64,000 nucleotides of DNA. Origin: Streptomyces sp. NBC_01669. GTDB lineage: Bacteria; Actinomycetota; Actinomycetes; Streptomycetales; Streptomycetaceae. The stretch spans positions 7,935,001 through 7,999,000 of the forward strand of contig NZ_JAPEQG010000001.1 in NCBI RefSeq assembly GCF_026339735.1. Direction: 5' to 3'. The position numbers and the translations under genes are program-made. Below, in pieces: positions 45,645 to 54,585 of this stretch; positions within the stretch are counted from its first letter, which is position 1, and every line of letters begins with the position of its first letter. A model generated the notes under the pieces. The model ran no database searches and was not told the origin of the DNA. It was given only the letters and a program-made list of their open reading frames with translations.

Positions 45645-46703
45645 GTGGAGGGCGTCACCGTGCTCGCGCAACTCGCGGACGCGTCCGTCGGCCACACCTG
45701 GGCCTTCTACGTCATTCAGTTCACCACCATGACCCTGCTGGCGCTCTCCGCCAACACCTCGTTCGGCGGGCTCCCGGTGCTGCTGAAGCTGCTGGCCCGT
45801 GACAACTACCTTCCGCACGTCTTCGGACTGAAGGCGGACCGCCAGGTCCACCGGCACGGTGTGCTGACCCTTGCCGGTGTCTCCGCCGCCCTTCTCGTCT
45901 TCTCCCGAGGCGACACCAACACCCTGGTGCCGCTGTTCGCGATCGGCGTCTTCGTCGGCTTCACCATCGCGCAGACGGGCATGGTCCTGCACTGGCACCG
46001 GACACGCGGCGAGCGTTGGGCGGGCAAGGCGCTCCTCAACGGTGTCGGCGCCCTCCTCACCGGCGTATCCGCCGTCGTCGTCACCGCCACCAAATTCCAC
46101 GACGGCGCCTGGCTGATCGTGGTCGCGCTGCCCCTGCTGGTCGCCGCGTTCGAGTTCGTGCACCGCGCGTACGGGAAGATCGGCGACAGGCTCGAGGTGG
46201 GCCGCATCCCCGAACCGCCGCACCGCGACCGTTCGTTGATCATCGTCCCGGTCTCCTCTCTGACCCGCCTCACCAGCGAGGCGCTGACGGCCGCGGTGTC
46301 GCTGGGCGACGAGGTCAGGGCGGTCACGGTCTGCCACCCCGACCCGGAGGATCGCGCCCTGAGCGAGGCACTGGAACGGGACTGGGCGCTGTGGAACCCG
46401 GGAGTGCCCCTGATACGCGTCGACTCGGACCGCCGCTCCTTGGGCCGACCGATCGCCTCATTCGTACGGGAGCTGACCGCCGCCGAGCCCGGCACCCGGA
46501 TCACCGTCCTGATTCCCGAGGTCGAACCCGCCCACGTCTGGCAGCGCGTACTGCAGAACCAGCGGGGTGCGGTGGTGGCCCATGCGGTACGCCGCGACAC
46601 CCATGCGGTGATCTGCCGACTCCGCTTCCGGCTGGACCTGGACGTGGCCGTCCCGAGGCCGGCCGTACCGCAGGCGTGTCAGCGCCGGGGGGCGCAGTCG
46701 TGA
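45645..46703 (+). pseudogene. KimA-type APC potassium transporter, 5'-truncated
   Basis: The frame keeps only the last part of a KimA-like (YdaO) carrier. Recognisable features are FYVIQFTTMTLLALSANTSF, GGLPVLLKLLARDNYLPHVF, IGVFVGFTIAQTGMVLHWHR and the cytoplasmic USP-like domain SLIIVPVSSLTRL to NQRGAVVAHAVRRDTHAVIC. In the family about 300 residues with the first eight helices should precede. The upstream DNA (45600-45645) holds no such sequence. The GTG/ATG near 45645 is incidental. KimA imports potassium and is controlled by c-di-AMP in Bacillus; the truncated form should not work. Confidence 0.75.
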
Positions 46704-46802
46704 GCCCGCCGCCCACGCCTCTCCAGGCGTTCTGAGAGAACTCGGGTATGGGACTCCCGGGCTGCGGCAAGTCGCCGCAACCTCTGTGTTCGAACGGTCC
46801 GT

Positions 46803-49673
46803 TCAGCGCATCTGGCGCCGGACCAGCTCGTGGAGCCGCCCGCTCGTGTCCGCGAGGAGTTCGGCGGGCGGTCCCTGCTGGACGATGCGGCCGTCCGACA
46901 TGACGATCACCCGATCGGCGTCGAGGACCGTCGAGAGTCGATGGGCGATCACGATGCGGGTGGCGTTCAGCGTGCGGGTGCTTTCGATCACGATGCGCTG
47001 GGTCTCGTTGTCGAGCGCGCTGGTGGCCTCGTCGAAGAACAGGATGCGCGGTCGGCGTACGAGTGCCTGAGCGATCATCAGGCGCTGACGCTGCCCGCCC
47101 GAGATGGAGCCGCCGTCCGCGATCATGGTGTGCAGACCCATCGGCATGCGCTTGATGTCCTCGGCCAGACCCGCCATCGCGGCGGCCTCCCACGCCTCTT
47201 CCTGGGTGAAGACTTCGGCGCCGCAGATGCAGTCCAGGATCGATCCGGTGAACGGCTGGGCGTTCTGCAGGACCACTCCGCAGCTGCGTCGTACGGCCGC
47301 CTGGTCGAGGGATGCCAGGTCCTGGCCGTCGTAGAGCACGCTGCCGGAAAGCGGCCTGTCGAAGCCGATGAGCAGTCTCAGCAGGGTCGACTTGCCGCAG
47401 CCGCTGGGGCCGACGATGGCCACGAACTCGCCGGGACACACCTGGACGGACACATCGTCGAGGACCAGCGGACCGTCATCGGTATAGCGGAAGGAGACGT
47501 TCCGTGCCTCGATCCCGCCGGACAGGGCGCCGGGCTGGATGCTGGCCCCGCGTACCTCGGGAGCTTCGTCGAGCACCGGCTTGATCTGTTCGAACATCGG
47601 CAGAGCCGCCGCAGCCGAGACGAACGCCCCTGTGAGCTGGGTGACCGAAGTCAGCAGCATGGTCACGGACGTATTGAAGGTCAGGAACGCGCCGGAGGAC
47701 ATCGACCCGCGAGCCGGACCCGCCAGCAGAACGAACATGGCCAGTGAACACAGCGGCAGATATACCGCATTGAGGACGGTCGTCAGATTCTTGATCCGGC
47801 CCGCGCGCTGCTGCAGCTCGCGACTGCGGGCGAACTCCCGCGCCCACGCCGCGTACGCGAAGCTCTCCGCCGCTGCGACCCGCAGTTTGGGCAGCCCGCG
47901 CAGCGTCTGGAACGCCTGGTTGTTGAGCTTGTTGGCGAGCTCGACCAATCGGCGCTGCCAGCGCAGCTCCCACAGCCCCATGGCGAGGAACACCGCGGCT
48001 ATGACGATCAGCATCGCGATCGCAGTCAGCGCCAGCGGGACGCTGAAACAGAACAGGAGGACGAGGTTCATCGCCCCGACCGTGCCCGCCTGCACAGCGA
48101 CGGGACCGATGCCGGACAACACCCGGCGGATGGCGCTGATGCCCATCGCCGCGCTTGCCAGCTCACCGGTGGAACGCTCGGTGAAGAATGTGGTCGGCAG
48201 ACGCAACAGCCTGTCCCACACGGCGGGTTGGAGGGTGCTCTCGATGCGTCCCTCCATCCGCAGGATGGTGAGGTTCTGCATCAGCATGAAGACGGCGGAG
48301 ACGAAGCTCGTGACGATGACGGCCAGTGAGACCTGCACGATGAGGCTGTTCTCGGCGTTGGGTACGTAGACGCCGAGCACCTGTCCCGTCGCGATCGGCA
48401 CCAGCGCTCCGAGGGCGACCGTCACCATTCCCGCCAGCGCCAGGTTGCGCATGTCGGCCCGGGTGCCGCGCAGACTGAACCGCAGCAGCTGCCACTTGCT
48501 CATGGGCCGCTCCGGCAGCGGACGGTAGAGCATGACCGCGCGCTGTTCGAACTCCTCCGCATTGGCCGCGCCGACGCGGGTGCGCCTGCCGGTCACCGGA
48601 TTCACCGCCTCGTACCCGCCGCGGCGCCACAGCAGGGCGACCGGCGCGCCGCTCGCGGCCCGGTGGCCCACCAGGGGCCCGGTGTTCTCCCGCCACCAGC
48701 GCCGGTCGAGCCGGACCGGGCGGGTACGGACCCGCGAGCCGACCGCGACACGCTCGACCGGATCGACCCGGTCGCTCACCACTTTGCTCATCGACGGCTC
48801 CGAGAGCGTGATCCCGGCCGCCTCGGCCACGAGCCGGCAAGCGGCGTACGTCGCGTCGTCGCCTGCGCCGGCCGCACGCGAAGCGGTTCTCCGGGAACGT
48901 CCGATGGAGGAGACCAGCGTCCGGTCGGCCTCGTCGCGGACGGCTTCGCCCGCCTTGATGCCGGCTGCCGTGCGGTCCTCGTGCGCGAGCTCCAGCCGTT
49001 CGATCCAGCGGTCCAGCGCGGACAGCAGGCGGTACTGCTGGTTCACCATGGCCTGCCACAGCGCGCCGTCGACGAGCAGATCGCCTGCCGCCTCCGCGCT
49101 GTACGCGGCGCCGTACTGCACGCTGCCGGGGGACACCGGCAGCCACAGGATGTCGTCGTCGGCCACCGTCTCGTCGACCGTCGTCCGGCCGTCCAGCGGT
49201 GCTTCGAACAGCACCTGCCGACTGCGCCCGACGCCGAGTGCCACGGCGTGCTCCAGCAGGCTCAGAGCTGTGTCCCCGGTGTCGTACCAGCTGCGGTACT
49301 GATCGTCGTACGCCGCGGCGTCCGCGTATTCCGGCCGGTACAGCTCACGCAGCGGGATGCGGCGCAGCACGCACTCCTGCAAGGGCCTGCCGATCAGCGT
49401 GTGCCGCGGTCCCTCGACGGGCCCCAACAGCAGCGTCCCGGGTTCCAGCCGGCCGAGGAAGTGCCAGTGACCCTGCGCCGCCGCGTCGACCGCGAACAGG
49501 TCCAGGGCTCCGCCCACGACGAGCCACAGCACCTGCGGCCCTTCCAGCGAAAGCCTGCGCAGACCGTGGCAGTCGACCTGTTCGCCGAGACCTCCCAGGG
49601 CGCCGATGACCGCGTCGTGCTCTGCGGCGGACGAGTCCGGCCCCGCGCCCGCGAGATGGTGAACGGATTCCAC
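46803..49673 (-). CDS. NHLM-system ABC transporter, ATP-binding/permease protein
   Basis: 956 residues from the GTG at 49673, one base after the preceding stop; AAGGAG lies seven bases upstream inside the preceding gene. A cytoplasmic N-terminal part of about 380 residues with no peptidase motif is followed by six membrane helices (about 420-690) and an ATPase domain: Walker A GPSGCGKST, signature SISGGQRQR, Walker B ILFFDEATSALDN, H-loop IVIAHRLS. This is the second ABC protein of NHLM-type bacteriocin export systems and works with the peptidase-containing transporter. It is the last gene of the operon, and its end faces the truncated KimA gene. Confidence 0.93.
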   Translation of the reverse strand: MESVHHLAGAGPDSSAAEHDAVIGALGGLGEQVDCHGLRRLSLEGPQVLWLVVGGALDLFAVDAAAQGHWHFLGRLEPGTLLLGPVEGPRHTLIGRPLQECVLRRIPLRELYRPEYADAAAYDDQYRSWYDTGDTALSLLEHAVALGVGRSRQVLFEAPLDGRTTVDETVADDDILWLPVSPGSVQYGAAYSAEAAGDLLVDGALWQAMVNQQYRLLSALDRWIERLELAHEDRTAAGIKAGEAVRDEADRTLVSSIGRSRRTASRAAGAGDDATYAACRLVAEAAGITLSEPSMSKVVSDRVDPVERVAVGSRVRTRPVRLDRRWWRENTGPLVGHRAASGAPVALLWRRGGYEAVNPVTGRRTRVGAANAEEFEQRAVMLYRPLPERPMSKWQLLRFSLRGTRADMRNLALAGMVTVALGALVPIATGQVLGVYVPNAENSLIVQVSLAVIVTSFVSAVFMLMQNLTILRMEGRIESTLQPAVWDRLLRLPTTFFTERSTGELASAAMGISAIRRVLSGIGPVAVQAGTVGAMNLVLLFCFSVPLALTAIAMLIVIAAVFLAMGLWELRWQRRLVELANKLNNQAFQTLRGLPKLRVAAAESFAYAAWAREFARSRELQQRAGRIKNLTTVLNAVYLPLCSLAMFVLLAGPARGSMSSGAFLTFNTSVTMLLTSVTQLTGAFVSAAAALPMFEQIKPVLDEAPEVRGASIQPGALSGGIEARNVSFRYTDDGPLVLDDVSVQVCPGEFVAIVGPSGCGKSTLLRLLIGFDRPLSGSVLYDGQDLASLDQAAVRRSCGVVLQNAQPFTGSILDCICGAEVFTQEEAWEAAAMAGLAEDIKRMPMGLHTMIADGGSISGGQRQRLMIAQALVRRPRILFFDEATSALDNETQRIVIESTRTLNATRIVIAHRLSTVLDADRVIVMSDGRIVQQGPPAELLADTSGRLHELVRRQMR

Positions 49674-49674
49674 C

Positions 49675-51954
49675 TCAGTGCTCCTTGACCAGCTCGGCGT
49701 ACGGACCTCCGGCAGCGACCAGGTCCTCGTGCCGGCCGCGTTCCACGACGGAGCCGTGGTCGAGGACCACGATCTCGTCGCTGTCACGGACCGTGCTCAA
49801 CCGGTGCGCGATCACGACACAGGCGCAGCCGCGGCGCCGCAGATTGTCGATGATGATCTGCTCGGTCTCCGCGTCCAGGGCGCTGGTCACCTCGTCGAGT
49901 ACGAGGATGCTCGGCCGGCGCACGAGTGCCCGGGCGATCTCCAGACGCTGCCGTTGCCCTCCGGAGAAGTTGCGGCCGTCCTGCTCCACCCGGCTGTGGA
50001 TCCCGCCGGGGCGCCGGGCGACGACCTCGTACAGGGCGGCGTCCTCCAGGGCGGCGACGACGGCGTCGTCCGGGACCGACGGGTCCCACAGCGCCACGTT
50101 GTCCCGCACAGTGCCCTCGAAGAGGAAGATGTCCTGGTCGACGAAGGAGACCGAGGCGGCCAGCGCACTGCGGGGAATGTCCTCCAGACGTTGTCCGTCC
50201 ACCCGGATCGTGCCCTCCCACGGGCTGTAGAGCCCCGAAATCAGCCGGGAAACCGTCGACTTGCCGCTGCCGGACCCGCCGACCAGCGCCACCTGCTGTC
50301 CCGGCCCGACGGACAGCGAGAATGCGGTGAGCAGCGGTTTGTCGAGCGGGCTGTAGCCGAAGGTGATCTCCTCCAGCGTCACATGGCCCGTGAGCCGGCG
50401 CGTGCTCGCAGCCGGTTCGCGGCGCGAGTACAGCGAGTCCACCGGGAAGTTCTCGACGTCCTTGAGGCGGGCCACATCGGCGGCGAAGTCCTGCACCCGG
50501 CCCGCCACCGCATTGAGCCGCGCGACCGGAGCGGTGAACCGGGTCACGAGCGCCTGGAACGCGACCAGCAGACCGATCGAAATGTGGCCGTCGACGGCCC
50601 GCAGTCCACCGATCCACAGAATCAGGGCGCTGTTCAGCGTCGCGAGCATGGGGGCGACGACAGCCAGCCAGGCGCTCGGCACACCGAGGCGCTGCTGCTC
50701 CTCCAGTGTGGTCGCGTGCTGCCCCGCCCAGCGGCGGAAGTATCCGTTCTCGCCGCCGGTGGCCTTCATCGTCTCGATGAGCTGCAGCCCGGTGTACGAG
50801 GTGTTGGTCAGTCTGGCGCTGTCGGCCCGCAACTTCTGGGCACGGGTGGCCCGCAGACGCACGACGACGCGCATCGCCACCACGTTGAGCAGCGCCAGCC
50901 CCACACCGATGACCGTCAACTGCGGGTCGTACGTCCACAGCAGGACCGCATAGAGCAGTACGACGACCCCGTCCACGCCGACGGCCGTGAGGTCGCGGGC
51001 CAGGGTCTCGGCCACGACGTCGTTGGACTGCAGCCGCTGGACGAGATCGGCGGGGCTGCGCTGGGCGAAGAAGGTGACCGGCAGCCTGAGCAGATGCCGG
51101 AAGAACCGGGCACTGCTGAGTGTGGAGGAGATGATGCGACCGCGCAGCAGGTTCGCCTGCTGCAGCCAGGTCAGTACGACGGTGAGGGCCACCATGGTGG
51201 CCATCGCCGCGAACAGAACGCCCAGCAAAGAGGTCTGATCACCGATCAGGAACATGTCGATGTACGCGCGGCTCAGCGCAGGCAGCGTCGCGCCGACGGC
51301 CACGAGGAGCAGGCTGGCGATCAGCGCGGCCAGCATCGTGCCCGAGGTGCCGCGCAGCCGCGCCGGCAGGGCGCCCATGATCCCGGGCTTCCGGCCTCCG
51401 CGGCGGAAACCGTCCCCGGGCTCGAAGACCAGGACGACGCCGGTGAAGCTGGTGTCGAAATCCTCGGCCGAAACGAAACGGCGGCCCTTGTCCGGGTCGT
51501 TGATGTGCACACCTCGCCGCCCGAAACGGCGGCCCATGCCGTCGTACACGACGTAGTGATTGAATTCCCAGAAGAGGATGGCCGGTGCCTGCACGTCGGC
51601 GAGGGCCGTCGGTTCCATCTGCATGCCCTTGGCCTGCAGCCCGTAACTGCGCGCCGCCTTCAGCACATTGCTGGCCCGGGAACCGTCGCGCGAGACGCCG
51701 CAGGCGATGCGCAGCTCCTCCAGCGGCACATGGCGGCCGTAGTGCCCGAGCACCATGGCCAGCGAGGCGGCACCGCATTCCAGCGCCTCCATCTGGAGAA
51801 CGGTGGGGCTGCGTACGGTCCTGGCCTTCTTGCTCTTCGGCGTCGGCTGCGGACCCGAACGGCGCCTGCTGCCCGGGGGGTTGTCCGGGCGGTGCCGACC
51901 CCGGCCGGGAGGTGGAACGTGCGGTGCGGAGGGAGAAGCGTGCGGTGCGGTCAC
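49675..51954 (-). CDS. NHLM-system peptidase-containing ABC transporter (C39 PCAT)
   Basis: 759 residues from the GTG at 51954, sharing GTGA with the HlyD stop. After a basic, Pro-rich lead of 45 residues, the C39 peptidase shows Cys60 in QMEALECGAASLAM, His133 in FNHYVVYDG and Asp153 in INDPDKG. Membrane helices occupy about 200-490, and the ATPase has GGSGSGKST, FSGGQRQRLEIARAL and ILVLDEVTSALDAE. The enzyme cuts leader peptides after Gly-Gly and exports the mature peptide. The precursor at the head of the operon has exactly that leader type. Confidence 0.95.
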   Translation of the reverse strand: MTAPHASPSAPHVPPPGRGRHRPDNPPGSRRRSGPQPTPKSKKARTVRSPTVLQMEALECGAASLAMVLGHYGRHVPLEELRIACGVSRDGSRASNVLKAARSYGLQAKGMQMEPTALADVQAPAILFWEFNHYVVYDGMGRRFGRRGVHINDPDKGRRFVSAEDFDTSFTGVVLVFEPGDGFRRGGRKPGIMGALPARLRGTSGTMLAALIASLLLVAVGATLPALSRAYIDMFLIGDQTSLLGVLFAAMATMVALTVVLTWLQQANLLRGRIISSTLSSARFFRHLLRLPVTFFAQRSPADLVQRLQSNDVVAETLARDLTAVGVDGVVVLLYAVLLWTYDPQLTVIGVGLALLNVVAMRVVVRLRATRAQKLRADSARLTNTSYTGLQLIETMKATGGENGYFRRWAGQHATTLEEQQRLGVPSAWLAVVAPMLATLNSALILWIGGLRAVDGHISIGLLVAFQALVTRFTAPVARLNAVAGRVQDFAADVARLKDVENFPVDSLYSRREPAASTRRLTGHVTLEEITFGYSPLDKPLLTAFSLSVGPGQQVALVGGSGSGKSTVSRLISGLYSPWEGTIRVDGQRLEDIPRSALAASVSFVDQDIFLFEGTVRDNVALWDPSVPDDAVVAALEDAALYEVVARRPGGIHSRVEQDGRNFSGGQRQRLEIARALVRRPSILVLDEVTSALDAETEQIIIDNLRRRGCACVVIAHRLSTVRDSDEIVVLDHGSVVERGRHEDLVAAGGPYAELVKEH

Positions 51955-52757
51955 GGGAGCAGCCAATCGATCGGACGCTGGTCGGCCAGGTGGATGGCGC
52001 CGGTGGCCAGGGTCATGGAGTCGATCGCGTACGGGGGTCCCTGGGCCGACGACCACCGGTAGCCGGACTCCGTGGCGGACGACCGGTCGAGCCGCACCAG
52101 GACCGCTACCGGCCTGCCGTGCTGCGTGAACTGCTCGCCCAGCTGGCCGTCGCCGAGGAAGCCGCTGATCTGTCGGCTCGTCTGGGACGTCCTGCCGACC
52201 GCGGCCACGTGACCGCGCAGCACTCCGTATTTCTGGGCCGGCACCGACTGGGCGGTGAGATCCACCGAGGCTCCCACGGGAACGGTCGGCCCGCTGTCGC
52301 CCGGCACATAGAGCATCACCATGAGGGGATCGCCGGCGCCACGGGTCCGTTCCACGCTCGCCACGTCCGCGCCGGTGGTGACCACCGAGCCGATCGTGGC
52401 GGTCAGAGCGGTCACCCGTCCCGCAGCGATCGTGCGAACGACGCGGTCGCCCTGCTCCGTACGGACTTTGAGCAGCGGTGCGTCGGCGGGCACGCTCCCG
52501 CCTTCCTTGGCGAGTACGGCGGTGACTTGGCCCGCGACCGGGCTCTGCAGGATGTAACTGCCCTGGGCGTGGGTGAAGATGCCGGGTGCCCGGAGTATCG
52601 AGGAGACGGATCCGGTCATGGCCCAGAAGCAGGCGGCGGCCATGACGAGGACGGTGACGCCCAGGGCGAGGCGGCCCTGCGGGCGGGCGAAGCGTACCGG
52701 CAGGTCGAGTTCCTCCGGCGACTGCAGCTTGGAAAGGGCCTGTTGGCGGAACTGCAC
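51951..52757 (-). CDS. NHLM-system secretion protein (HlyD-like adaptor)
   Basis: 268 residues from the ATG at 52757. A single membrane helix near residues 30-52 (LALGVTVLVMAAACFWAMTG) follows a cytoplasmic N-terminus. The rest has the lipoyl/beta-barrel pattern of membrane fusion proteins (QSPVAGQVTAVLAKEGGSVP, LMVMLYVPGDSGPTVPVGAS). It would link the two ABC transporters outside the membrane. It is separated from the precursor gene by a hairpin and overlaps the next gene by 4 bp, so all exporter genes depend on read-through. Confidence 0.9.
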   Translation of the reverse strand: MQFRQQALSKLQSPEELDLPVRFARPQGRLALGVTVLVMAAACFWAMTGSVSSILRAPGIFTHAQGSYILQSPVAGQVTAVLAKEGGSVPADAPLLKVRTEQGDRVVRTIAAGRVTALTATIGSVVTTGADVASVERTRGAGDPLMVMLYVPGDSGPTVPVGASVDLTAQSVPAQKYGVLRGHVAAVGRTSQTSRQISGFLGDGQLGEQFTQHGRPVAVLVRLDRSSATESGYRWSSAQGPPYAIDSMTLATGAIHLADQRPIDWLLP

Positions 52758-52788
52758 GGAACTCTTCCCTCACTGTCAGGTCTGTGCA

Positions 52789-52822
52789 GTGAGCCCCGGA
52801 ACCGCATGGTTCCGGGGCTCAC
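52789..52822 (-). terminator. Attenuating hairpin between precursor and exporter genes
   Basis: Perfect 15-bp stem (52789-52803 with 52808-52822) and a 4-nt GCAT loop, only 8 bp after the precursor stop and 31 bp before the HlyD start. It probably ends most transcripts after the precursor, giving much more precursor than exporter, and also protects the precursor mRNA. Confidence 0.8.
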
Positions 52823-52830
52823 ACGCCGTC

Positions 52831-53058
52831 TCAGAGACCGGCGACGAGACCGGTGGCCAGGCCGGTGACGGCACCGGTGTTCACGCCGGTGGTCGAGGTG
52901 ACGAGACCGGTGACCGAGCCCGCGACGCCGGAGACCGGGGCGACGGCGTCAACGGTGCCCGTGACGTTGCCGAGCAGGCCGCCGACGAGACCGCCGGAGA
53001 CGTTGTCGAGGTCGTTGTCGGAAATCTCGAGGGTCTCGACCTGGGGGGTGTGGTTCAT
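52831..53058 (-). CDS. Gly-Gly-leader secreted peptide precursor, cysteine-free glycine-rich core
   Basis: 75 residues from the ATG at 53058 (AAAGG about 12 bases upstream). Residues 1-23 are a double-glycine leader, VETLEISDNDLDNVSGG at its end, like type A2 lanthipeptide leaders. The 52-residue core has no Cys, Lys or Arg and one Asp, and is built of GLxxG, TGLV and TGAV-like units (LVGGLLGNVTGTVDAVAPVS to GLATGLVAGL). No LanM, LanBC, radical-SAM or YcaO gene lies in the window. It is thus either an unmodified glycine-zipper-like peptide or modified in trans. Export by the downstream C39 transporter is strongly implied. Its activity is unknown. Confidence 0.85.
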   Translation of the reverse strand: MNHTPQVETLEISDNDLDNVSGGLVGGLLGNVTGTVDAVAPVSGVAGSVTGLVTSTTGVNTGAVTGLATGLVAGL

Positions 53059-53464
53059 GAGAGAGGCTGCCTTTCAGCTTGATATTTCATAGCGGTAACC
53101 CCTTGGTGTGGCTGCCGCATTGGGCAGGATCAAAGCACGTTGACGCGGTGCGCTGCTAATCGAACCGGGTGCTGATCAGGGGTTTTGTTGGTACCGAAAT
53201 AGCCCTGGGTGCAGATGTGTTCATGAATCGAAGGCGGCTTCTTCACAAGCTTCACTGTCTGAATTCCCTTTGTTTAAAAGCCCTTTTGCTCAACTGGGAC
53301 ACTCGTGTTTAAAGCTCCCCTGTGGTTGGTCCGGACCAAGGTGTGCAGGTGGGTGACGGTGACCGCTCTGGGCATGAGGTGTGCAGGTTTACGGAAGGTG
53401 GATGGTGAGGCGAACCAGCCGGCAGGAGGGCTGCCGGCGGTGCGTCCCGATCGGTGCGAGGGGA
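53059..53464. other. Long leader/promoter region of the peptide operon
   Basis: No gene is supported. 53060-53310 is markedly AT-richer than its surroundings and must hold the promoter of the minus-strand peptide operon. On the minus strand TATGAA (about 53086-53091) could be a -10 box; no good -35 is visible, so an alternative sigma factor or an activator is possible. Confidence 0.4.
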
Positions 53465-53730
53465 TGCGGCCGTCGGCGGTGTCCCTTCGGGCTCAGCGCC
53501 GCCGCCGCGTCGACCGCCTTGCCGTGCTCGTACAGCTCGGCGACCCGCGCCTCGAAGGGCCCGCTCCCGCTCCGCCGGGTCCTCGATCGCGGACAGTTCC
53601 TTCCGGTATCCGAGCCGTACGGCACCCTCCAGACCCATGCCGCCCAGCTCCCCGCTCGGCCACGCCGCCGTGGCCACGGGGCGCGCTTGGATCCGCCCAT
53701 CATGGCCATCGCGCCGAGACCGTACGCCTA
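53465..53730 (-). pseudogene. Acyl-CoA carboxylase beta (carboxyltransferase) C-terminal fragment
   Basis: Three minus-strand frames in a row give AYGLGAMAMMGGSKRAP, then AWPSGELGGMGLEGAVRLGY and RKELSAIEDPAERERA, then FEARVAELYEHGKAVDAAAA. This is the end of propionyl/methylcrotonyl-CoA carboxylase beta subunits in the correct order. At least two frameshifts are present and no upstream part remains, so it is dead. Confidence 0.7.
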
Positions 53731-53911
53731 CGTGCCCACCCTCCCCGGCGGCGCGCTCACCGCCGATGTTCTGCGCGAGTGGGCGGCCGGGGTGATGGCG
53801 GCGTACAAGGTGCCGGGCATCGAGCTCGTCGAGAGCTTCCCGATGACCGCCACCGGCAAGATCAGGAAGGCTGCGCTCCGGCCAGCCAGTCGTACGCGGT
53901 CTGCGCCGTGA
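53722..53911 (+). pseudogene. Acyl-CoA synthetase (AMP-binding) C-terminal fragment
   Basis: The plus strand reads YVPTLPGGALTADVLREWAA, GVMAAYKVPGIELVESFPMT and ATGKIRKAALR, the C-terminal domain of ANL acyl-CoA synthetases including the catalytic-Lys region TGKIRK. About 60 codons remain of a gene normally over 500. It joins the carboxylase fragment head to head near 53725 and runs 50 bp into the end of the HAD gene. Confidence 0.7.
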
Positions 53912-54560
53912 ACTCGCCCTGACCGCCGCGGAAGAGCAGCCCCGCCGTGGTGAACGCCGGATCGTCGGCCGTCGACGCCACATAGGGGACCGCGATGCAG
54001 CGCATGCCCGCCGCATGCGCTGCCGCCACGCCCGGCGCCGCGTCCTCCAGCGCCACGCAGTCGCCGGGCGCCGCGCCCAGCCGCCGCGCGGCCTCCAGGA
54101 ACACGTCCGGCGCCGGCTTCCCGTGCGCCACCTCGTCGGCGGAGACATACGTCGTGACGTACGCGCCGAGTCCGGTGCCCGCGAGCACCGCCTCGATCGC
54201 GGCCCGGGACGAACCCGATGCCACGGCCGTCGAGATCCCCTCCTGATGCAGCCGTTCCACGAACTTCCGCATCTCGGGGAACACCTCCGTCGAGGATCGG
54301 GCCAGCTCCAGATAGAGAGCGTCCTGGCCGGCGAGGAGTTCGTCGACGGGCGTCGCGATCCCGTACTCGGTCCGCAGCGCCGTCAGCGTCTCGCGGGTAC
54401 TGATCCCGATGTACCGGGTGTGGTGCTCCCAGGTGAAGTCCGGCACGCCGTGACGGGCGAGGAGCCGGCGCCCCGCCTCGTAGTAGTTCGGCTCGCTGTC
54501 CACGAGTGTGCCGTCGAGATCGAAGATGACCGAGGGGGCAGGGCCGGGCCGAGTGCTCAT
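53862..54560 (-). CDS. HAD-family phosphatase (beta-phosphoglucomutase-like)
   Basis: 232 residues from the ATG at 54560. All HAD motifs are present: I (VIFDLDGTLVDSE), II (VASGSSRAAIE), III (GKPAPDVFLEA) and IV (VALEDAAPGVAAA). The cap domain is of the C1 type and the sequence is close to phosphatases of sugar phosphates. It is cytoplasmic. It has an Lrp-type regulator upstream on the same strand, which may be coincidental. Substrate unknown. Confidence 0.9.
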   Translation of the reverse strand: MSTRPGPAPSVIFDLDGTLVDSEPNYYEAGRRLLARHGVPDFTWEHHTRYIGISTRETLTALRTEYGIATPVDELLAGQDALYLELARSSTEVFPEMRKFVERLHQEGISTAVASGSSRAAIEAVLAGTGLGAYVTTYVSADEVAHGKPAPDVFLEAARRLGAAPGDCVALEDAAPGVAAAHAAGMRCIAVPYVASTADDPAFTTAGLLFRGGQGEFTAQTAYDWLAGAQPS

Positions 54561-54585
54561 GGCACCCAGCATGCCAAGGCGGTGG

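Noticed and set aside
52831..53058. Calling the precursor a lanthipeptide
   Set aside because: The leader is lanthipeptide-like but the core has no Cys and no synthetase gene is present, so rings cannot form.
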